This document shows, piece by piece, positions 57,237-64,000 of a DNA stretch of 64,000 bases (within the stretch, counting starts at the first letter, position 1; each line of letters starts with the position of its first letter). This DNA comes from Eutypa lata (lineage: Eukaryota; Ascomycota; Sordariomycetes; Xylariales; Diatrypaceae), in contig JAKULF010000003.1 in the NCBI GenBank assembly GCA_022661535.1, forward strand, positions 248,001 through 312,000. Reading direction: 5' to 3'. The notes under the pieces are model-generated. The model worked only from the letters and a program-made list of their open reading frames with translations. It did no database searches and had not been told where the DNA came from. The translations under genes and the position numbers were made by a program.

Positions 57237-57947
57237 ATGGACGCCGCCACTACCCCCAACCAACCTCAAACCCCCAAGCAACCGACCGTACCGCGCAAGC
57301 GGGGCCTCAGAAACACCATCGACGCCACCGCTGACGTCGACAACGACACGCCCACCAAGCCAGCGCGTGGAATGAAGCGCAAGCGCGAGGCGACCGACGA
57401 CGACGCTGGCACCATCGACGGCGTCGCCAGTCCCGTGCCGTCCAAGATCGTCCGCCGCAGCTGCCAGGCGTGTCGCGATGGACACGTGAAGTGCGTGCGT
57501 CAGGGCCCTGGCCAGCCCTGTGAGAGATGCATGAAGAGGAAGCTGGACCCGTACGCCGATTGTAGCCTGGCCCAACAGCAGGGGCAGGAGCACGCGCAGG
57601 CAGACAAGGAAAAGGGGAAGGAGCACGCGCAACAGAAGGAAAACGAGCGGGAGCACGCGGATCAGGAGGAGGAAAAGGGGCAGGAGCTACCGGCGTTGGC
57701 GGCACCTTCCACTCCTGCCACTACCACTACCACTACCACTACCACATCTACTACGCCTACTACTACTACGACCGCCGCCGATGCTACCCCCGATATGGCC
57801 AAGCTAGAAGAGGGAGAGAAGGAGGAGCAGGATGAGGAGCCGATGGTGATCGAGAGAGGCTCTTCCCGAGCCGAGAGATTGCGGGAGCTCGCCCTGGATG
57901 TGGAAGCGTACCTCTCGTCGCCAATTGAAGTGAAAATTGGACTATGA
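57237..57947 (+). CDS. Small Zn2Cys6-like protein
   Basis: A single-exon frame of 236 residues from the ATG at 57237. The longer frame from 57120 begins in simple CCAACC sequence and is less likely. Basic segments (PRKRGLRN, GMKRKRE) precede six cysteines at 76, 79, 86, 95, 98 and 109: CQACRDGHVKC then CERCMKRK. The spacing X2-X6-X8-X2-X10 fits a fungal Zn2Cys6 binuclear cluster except for a slightly long last loop. The rest is low complexity (EHAQ repeats, a Thr tract) with an acidic C-terminus and a short helix, SSRAERLRELALDVEAYL. Known of the family: DNA-binding transcription regulators, usually much longer with a middle homology region, which is absent here. A nuclear role is inferred. 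Confidence 0.65.
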   Translation: MDAATTPNQPQTPKQPTVPRKRGLRNTIDATADVDNDTPTKPARGMKRKREATDDDAGTIDGVASPVPSKIVRRSCQACRDGHVKCVRQGPGQPCERCMKRKLDPYADCSLAQQQGQEHAQADKEKGKEHAQQKENEREHADQEEEKGQELPALAAPSTPATTTTTTTTTSTTPTTTTTAADATPDMAKLEEGEKEEQDEEPMVIERGSSRAERLRELALDVEAYLSSPIEVKIGL

Positions 57948-58185
57948 ATAGGCGATATTGGAGGGGGGTAAAGCCAGCAGGCGAGATCTGATTGACCAAG
58001 GAGGATTGGTTCATGGATCGCATTTCTGAAATGTAACTTGTGTCTTGCACTACCTTAACTGGACACTACCTATCTTATTGGGCAACCTGGCCCTAATACA
58101 TAGCTACTAGCAAATGCGAAAGAAAGCTCATACCCGTGTCTGTCTCCTTGTATGCCGTCGTCTCGTGTCCCTCATCCTTCCCGGA

Positions 58186-60265
58186 TCAACATGTGTATAC
58201 GAGGCTGTGACCATCGGATCGATGGCAGCGTAGCCACTCTCTGATAAGAAACTTATGGGATGTTAGTACTAACGCTATACACGCAATGATAGTTTGACGG
58301 ATGGACACTAACCTCTGAAGGCTGAACAGCTCACGCAGTTCTGTCATATCATTCGACGATACCTTGTGGTTCTTGCAGTACGGGGTGTGGCCCGACCGTT
58401 TCAACCGGCATCTCGGCCGAAGGCATTTGTGGTTGATACAGAACGAACTCCCCGTCTCGATCTGACCGTTGCAGTCCTTGGAACCCCGGCAGGAGTGATC
58501 AAAACAGTACGCACCGTCACGGTTCCGCGCAAAACCACCTAAAGTGAACACCCCAGTTAGTTAGTTTTCTCCGTTTCGAAAGGAGTCGAAGGAAACACTT
58601 ACACCCCGTCTCCCCGCAGGTGTGATCCTCACAATAGCTGCTGCGTTGCCACCGAGGGCCCAAACATTGCGAAGATTTCCAAGAACAGGCGTGGTGCTTG
58701 CACAGGCTATTCCTAGCCAGGCTCACGCGGGAACACCCATCCTTCTGGCACAGATGATTGACGCAGAATTCAGCTCCCTGACGCTCCCCGATGCAGTTCG
58801 AGTCCCACGAGCAGGCATGCTGGACGCAGAGTCGTCCCCCATCCTCCCCTTTACACCTATTCTCGCAACCCACGAGCGGACAAGTATGGCTCACGCAGTA
58901 CGGCCGTGTCGCCCCCTGCCGACCATTAGAGCAGCCCGGCTCCCAAGCGCACCGATGGACCTCGCAGAGGCCATTCACATCCGCCCGCTCCCTGCAGCCC
59001 TCAAACGAGCACGAGTGCAGCGAGCAGAACCGTCCGCCCCTCACAGGAGCAGCGGTGCAATTCCGCCGGGGGCACACATGATTCGCGCAGAACGAGCTAC
59101 CCACCACGCAAGTCTCTAGACACCGCGCCCTCCGACACCGATGCTGATCGCAAGACGCCTGGTCCTCAGAAGCGCGCGGCAGATCGCAACCGCCCGGATA
59201 CGGACAGAGGTGATCCCTACAATACCCGCCTCCTCCCCCCCTCTTCACAGCACTGCCGCAGCCCTCCCGCCGGCAGCCATGGACCTCGCAATACGGCTGG
59301 TCGGCGCTAGACCGGCGGTTCTCGCACTGCGCCATCCGGCACTCGTGGTACCGGCAGAGTTCCCAGCGCGACCTCCGCCGGAGACACCCGGCGGGGTCCG
59401 CGCAGCTGTGATCGGCGCAGAAGTTGCCCACGGCGTCTTCCGTCTCGTGGACCCGCTCGCCGCACCCCGGCGCGTCGCACGTGTGGTCCCCGCAGTACCA
59501 CCCGCGGCGTGGCAGCGCCGCTCCGGGACACCCTCCCGCCCACCGGCACGCGTGCTGCTCGCACCAGGCGCCGTCGGCGATCTTCCCGCGCTGACAGCGC
59601 TTGTTTTGGCATTTGTGGCGGTCGCAGAACCTGTTACTCCTACTGCTGCTACTACTAAAAATAACGCCTCTGCTTCCGGTTGTTATGCTGTCTCTGGCCC
59701 CACCATTACTACCATTACCACTGCTACTACCACCCGCACTATTAACCGCCCTATAACAAACCTCACATTTATGACCCCAACAATACCGCGACCCCTCCGC
59801 GACCCCCCGATCGCAGCGCTCCCATCGACACTCGTGCTCCGCACATAAACTACCTCTTCCTCCCCCTCCCCTCCCCCTCCCTCCCCCTCCCCCTCCTGCC
59901 CCCGACCCCCCGTTCCGCCGGCTCGTACACTGCCCGACAGAGCACTTGTGCTTCCGGCAGTACAGGCTCCCGCCTACAGCGGGACGGTAGCAGAAGAAGC
60001 TCGATTGGCAGCGGGAGGCGGAGACCGTGCGGCGTGCGTGGGGTAGTGGACGGGGAAGAGGAGGAGAATCGACTCTGGTCGGAACGAGCGCGAGACTGGT
60101 ATTGTTGTTCTCATGGTCGTGGTCGTGGTGGTAGTTCCCCGGGTCGGGGCTGGGGTCGGGGAATTCGGTGTACGCCGGAGGAGGGGTTTCCGGCCGGCGC
60201 TGACGACGGCGACGGGGGCGGCTTAGAGCCGCCGTGGAGGAGGAGTGCTGGTGCTGATGAGACAT
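58186..60265 (-). CDS. Tandem Cys/His-repeat protein (about 22 CxxHxC units)
   Basis: Minus-strand exons 60265-58603 and 58538-58186 join in phase 1 inside a repeat (CGETGC|GGFARNRDGAYC) and give about 671 residues. Residues 1-80 are disordered and Pro/Arg/His-rich. From about 85 to 625 the chain is a tandem array whose unit is C-x(4,5)-C, then 9-20 residues, then C-x2-H-x-C. I count about 22 such units by eye (YCGDHTCDAPGC, FCANHVCPRRNC, YCVSHTCPLVGC and others). No catalytic domain, signal peptide or TM segment is seen. The regular C-C-C-H-C content suggests each unit binds zinc. I do not recognise a named family. The 3' end is uncertain: a further intron (GTTAGT near 58314 to AG near 58261) would replace the last 40 or so residues. 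Confidence 0.72.
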
Positions 60266-61269
60266 TCGCCCGTTTGCTTATTCATTTGTTTGCTGCCGCT
60301 ATTTAGGCCGGGGTGCACGTCACATATTGTTCCTTTGATGATGTTGTCGTCGTTGTTGTCGGCGACAATCATTGAAGTGATAGGAGTGGTAGCAGCTAGG
60401 CTAGGCCGGGCTCCCAGACGCGTCGTGGGACAGAAAAGGCTACACAGGTGCCCAAACGGGATTGAATCCTTCCCCTTCTTGATTCCCAAAAATGCACTTT
60501 TGTCCCCTCGACGCGGGCTTGCGAGGGAGGCGCGTATTGATAGGCTGAGCGTGTCTCTAAATTCGAGACACTTCAGCGGGGTTACATTATTAGCTCAGCC
60601 ACTCATGTGAGTATTTAAAAGGGGTCGGCTTCATATACTCCCCGTTGTTCACGTCGTGAAAATGTTTGCATTCGCGACATTGATTTACCTTCAATTGAGT
60701 ACACAATACGATTATGAGTCGCTCCAGGGCAATAAATGAGAACCCATTGAGGAGTACTTAGATCATGCGAACAATAGAATCCTCATTTCACATTCGGCTC
60801 TAACTACCGCATCGTGGCTATCGCAGGACCGGACGGGAATGTGCCCCCATCATCACCTCCTTAGACATAGATGCAGACTGACATCTACGAGTATTTTCGA
60901 AATACAATTGAAGATGTTCTTGGCAAAGTGCAAATTCATATATATACGTATCGATGGAACTTTTGCCTTTGGGCCATGAAGTTGTAAGTTATACATGATA
61001 TTCTACCAATGATGTCAGGTAGAACAGGCACAGCCATCAATTGCCTAGATTTTCAACTGCGACCAACACAAATTGTGAGTATCAATTTCACCATAATACC
61101 ATTCCGTTCATCCGTCAATAGAAGGTTTGTTGCGCTATACTTATATCCACATAACATCCATCGCCCAAGGCGAGCTAGTCAACTACCGCTTCCCCTCCCA
61201 GCCCTTTCCCTGCATATCTCCAACTAGCTAGCTAGCTATGTAGCTCCTCATCGCTCGCTCAAAAGCTCT
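60266..61269. other. Intergenic region with a small perfect hairpin
   Basis: About 1 kb, upstream of the Cys/His-repeat gene and downstream of the Gfa gene. A 7-bp perfect stem with 7-nt loop lies at 60551-60571 (GTGTCTC / GAGACAC). No gene is accepted here. Confidence 0.5.
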
Positions 61270-61851
61270 TCACAAATTCGCGGGCAGCTTCCCCGCCTTC
61301 TGCGCCGTCCAAGTAGCAATGACATCCATGAGGGGCGGGGAAAGGGCGTCGTAAGTCTCGAGGCCCAGCGCCTTGAACCGGTCGCGCACAGCCCCGATGC
61401 TACCGGGGTGGAACCCGTGCTCGATGATGGACGAGACGAACGCCGCGAACTGGGGCTCCTGCCAGCCCTTGTCGTCCGACAGCTCGACGTGCACGAAGTC
61501 CAGCCCCTTGAACGCGTGGTCCTTCTCGATGCGCCCGAACAGGTGCACGCCGCAGGCCTTGCAGGCGTGGCGCTGGATCGTCGCGCTCTCGTCCACGATG
61601 GCTAGCTTCTCGCCGTGCGCCGTCACCGTGACCTTGTCCTTGGGGATCACGGCCACGACCGAGAAGAGCGCTCCCGACGGCTTCCAGCACTTCGAGCACC
61701 CGCATGCGTGGTTGTGCACTACGTTGCTTCCGAGCGTCACCTCGACGGGATCCGTCGCGCACTTGCAGTGCAGTTTCCCGCCTGCGAAGTCGGCTTTGCC
61801 GGGCGTGATGCCATTGTCGATGGAAGGGTGGAGGGAGAATGAGGTCGACAT
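61270..61851 (-). CDS. Gfa-family S-(hydroxymethyl)glutathione synthase-like protein
   Basis: An intronless frame of 193 residues on the minus strand. It starts [20 protein letters not shown] and carries all the Gfa/CENP-V zinc ligands: Cys 29 and 31 (LHCKCATDP), Cys 50, 52 and 55 ([19 protein letters not shown]), and Cys 97 and 100 ([14 protein letters not shown]). The C-terminus [20 protein letters not shown] is typical of the fungal glutathione-dependent formaldehyde-activating enzymes. Known of the family: it was reported to speed formation of S-hydroxymethylglutathione from formaldehyde and glutathione, feeding formaldehyde dehydrogenase; for many members the activity is unproven. Length is normal for fungi. 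No partner dehydrogenase gene is nearby. Confidence 0.9.
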   Translation of the reverse strand: MSTSFSLHPSIDNGITPGKADFAGGKLHCKCATDPVEVTLGSNVVHNHACGCSKCWKPSGALFSVVAVIPKDKVTVTAHGEKLAIVDESATIQRHACKACGVHLFGRIEKDHAFKGLDFVHVELSDDKGWQEPQFAAFVSSIIEHGFHPGSIGAVRDRFKALGLETYDALSPPLMDVIATWTAQKAGKLPANL

Positions 61852-63863
61852 GGTGGGATTTCTTTTCTTTTCTGTGGTGGTATGGATGATATATAGGGGT
61901 GTGACTGGACGGGGGGAGAGTATGAGGAGGCCATCAAGGTTGCTCGACCTGTTCTACTATAAATACCTCCATAGGTAGGTCTGCCCAGCTCAGGTCAATG
62001 CCGCTATGGTCGCTCTGTCGTCATGCGTGTGTGATGTGCTTTGAACTTGGTCCCCATCACGAAACCCGAACGAACCCCGAGCTGGGTCGGGATTGGATGC
62101 CGAGAGATGGAGATGGCGGCTAAAGTGGGTATTACACGAGGTGGGAAAGCTTGGTGAGCTCGGTAAATGAATGTGTATCCTTATACATAGTTCGTAGCTC
62201 TTGGATATACCGGGAGGGTATGTGATTGGGCAAGGCAGGAGACGCAATCCCGGGGTAGTATACGCAATCCCTTTGTGTTACACCTAACTTAGGAGATAGC
62301 TAGCCTACGGTTGATTAAATATCGCCGATTTCGCTATAAAGCCTCGCGGTCTTTAGGTACTACGGATGTCATTGGTTTCAATTGCTGATAAGATGGCTAA
62401 GCTATTATGAAATCATAACTCTTTTGTTGTATCAAGTTCGGCGTGCTTTGCCAAACTAAAACGTTACGTGTTTCCTGCTAGCCAACAAGCGTCAAGCATA
62501 TAACATACAGCATCGACACGCTAGCTATGAATTATACACTAGAGACTGCTACAGCTAGAAGTTATAGAAATTGTCAGTGTCGCGGCAGTAAGTGGAGGGT
62601 ACGGACATGAGAAGGGTCTCTATATATAACGGCGCCACGCGTCGTCTATTTTGACTTCACCCTTTCCCTGTATATACAACAACAAGCTACGTTATAGTCT
62701 CTTTGGCTTATTAGCGTCGCGATAGTTAAATTGTCACAATAGCAGGACCGATGGGAGCTTGGTGGACCTAACGTTGATCCACTGAGCCCTATTTGAGGAT
62801 GGGATCACGCCCCCATAGTCCTAGGAGCTTGCTTTCCCCCCTTTTCTTCGTTCGAGCTTTGGCAGAGCGAATACACGGGCTGTTTCTAATGTAATACAAA
62901 TTCAGTCTATAATAAATGAGCCAACACCAACAATAGGTGTTAGTAAAAAATAACAGAATTGGAGATTGCTAATAATGTTTGCTTGTAAGAATCATGAGTC
63001 ATAAACTGCTTGCTAACAGTACTGTTTTCTTATTGTTTGATTTTTACGACTTAAGTATATTTAGATGCATCATGTAACACTGGTTCTTGTCAAATATAAC
63101 AATAGGTGGTTGTGATGGCTTAGTCGTTAGAGTCAAAGCCTCCTGGTAATTATGTATATATCTGCATCCCAAAATGTTACGAGCCCCGGCAGCATGCTAG
63201 GGGGTAATTACAACCCTTTTGTTGCAGACAATAAGATACACCAACGAACGTATAGGCTCTGCCTACTATCTAGCTATTCAAGTTAGCGATGAATGTCTTG
63301 TATATCAATATACTTTTTTCATTCTATGATTGCTTACCTCACTTGTCTAACTAGGACAACTTGTCTACAATATGAGTTAAATAATTTATCTAATGGGTTT
63401 CAATCACTTTATATTGGAACTAAGACAAAGCTAAATGTTGGATGACAGCACAATATGAAGCTTGTTAGATTATCGTAAGATCAGCTGGGGTTTCTCCTCC
63501 TTATATGAGCAGGCGTGGTTTAATTTTCCGTATTAATGCATGCCCCATTGTCTTCAGTATAATATTCATGTCCCTAACCTATTGTATATAAATCTGTAAA
63601 AAAAAACTACTTAAGTTGGGAACATTCATTCTTAAAGGTGATGTTCGTCCTTCTGCGAAAACACTTTCACCTCTCCAACTTATTCACCACTTGATATTCC
63701 TTTGCATCAAAAAGCTCAGAACCTTCCCATCACCGGATCTATTGCCCCCTCTACAAAGAGAAACACGTTCAGGTTCCTGTATCCCTATACTATCAAGTGT
63801 TCACTCCTACCCTTAATACTTAACCAACCTCATCTTACTATATATAACGTCTAAACTACGACC
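61852..63863. other. Long intergenic region with a tRNA-like element
   Basis: About 2 kb without a protein gene. It holds the Pol III-like element at 63108-63220 and otherwise ordinary AT-leaning sequence. Small frames near 61990-62247 and 63616-63816 have no support. Confidence 0.5.
63108..63220 (+). ncRNA. tRNA-like Pol III element (tRNA-derived SINE or decayed tRNA)
   Basis: GGTTGTG at 63108-63114 can pair with TACAACC at 63209-63215 as a 7-bp acceptor-like stem (one G-U). Between them lie an A-box-like TGGCTTAGTCGTTAGAG (63116-63132) and a B-box-like GTTACGAGCCC (63176-63186). A Pol III-type TTTT terminator follows at 63217-63220. I cannot fold a normal anticodon arm and the 108-nt length exceeds an intronless tRNA, so a SINE head or degenerate tRNA fits better than a working tRNA gene. 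Confidence 0.38.
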
Positions 63864-64000
63864 ATGGATTCCATAGAGGGACTCTTCCAATCATTTCCTA
63901 CCAGCAAGGAAGGCCTCACTCTACAGGACGCAACATACCGGAAACTAATCCGTGTCGCTCTCCAAAAGTTCCTCGAAGCGCCTCGGAACAGCACACGAGA
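63864..64000 (+). CDS. 5' end of a gene running out of the window
   Basis: The ATG at 63864 (context ACCATGG) opens a frame that continues to the window end with about 45 residues: MDSIEGLFQSFPTSKEGLTL, then QDATYRKLIRVALQKFLEAP. No stop or intron is seen. The start looks like a soluble helical protein, and I cannot assign a family from this piece. Confidence 0.5.
   Translation, partial: MDSIEGLFQSFPTSKEGLTLQDATYRKLIRVALQKFLEAPRNSTR

Noticed and set aside
59141..59848. 235-codon plus-strand frame opposite the Cys/His-repeat gene
   Set aside because: Antisense shadow; the minus strand shows the repeat pattern and a phase-keeping intron.
61373..61978. 201-codon plus-strand frame opposite the Gfa gene
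   Set aside because: Antisense to a frame with all seven Gfa cysteines.

Overview
The window looks like nuclear DNA of a filamentous ascomycete (Pezizomycotina). The genes have one to six short GT-AG introns. The proteins recognised are fungal or eukaryotic housekeeping proteins: Cox23, the NatB subunit Mdm20/NAA25, Mri1, the TRAPP subunit Trs130, Cdc43, Ilm1, TXNL1, a J-protein and a PRA1 protein. A block of almost pure A+T carries a clear signature of repeat-induced point mutation (RIP). I cannot name the class or species from sequence alone.

Layout. 1-21.3 kb is a dense block of conserved genes: the end of a PAN/Apple-like gene, COX23, NAA25, a secreted M20 peptidase, MRI1 (convergent with the peptidase), TRS130 (divergent from MRI1), CDC43 and ILM1. 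21.3-42.0 kb is an accessory island. It holds a 928-residue kinase plus pseudokinase gene and a convergent 1256-residue kinase-TPR gene. Next come a RIP-destroyed LTR retroelement (about 29.49-37.08 kb) with a probable nested insertion, a damaged CorA-like transporter gene, and an unrecognised, possibly decaying gene. 43.5-52.0 kb is conserved again: TXNL1, a J-protein, a basic transmembrane protein with a Gly/Tyr-rich tail, and a PRA1 protein followed 65 nt later by a disordered-protein ORF. 53.9-64 kb is mixed: an NLR-type N-terminal domain plus ankyrin protein, a small Zn2Cys6-like protein, a striking tandem Cys/His-repeat protein, a Gfa-type enzyme, a tRNA-like Pol III element, and the start of a further gene.

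How the genes relate. The housekeeping genes work in separate pathways (mitochondrial copper/CHCH import, N-terminal acetylation, methionine salvage, Golgi traffic, prenylation, redox) and form no cluster. The accessory genes share a theme. Active kinase, pseudokinase, TPR and ankyrin modules and a fungal NLR-type N-terminal domain are typical of fungal allorecognition or innate-immunity-like repertoires, and they sit beside a RIP-mutated transposon. That functional link is inference.

Exon boundaries were worked out by hand from splice consensus, phase continuity and protein family sense. No alignment or expression data were used.
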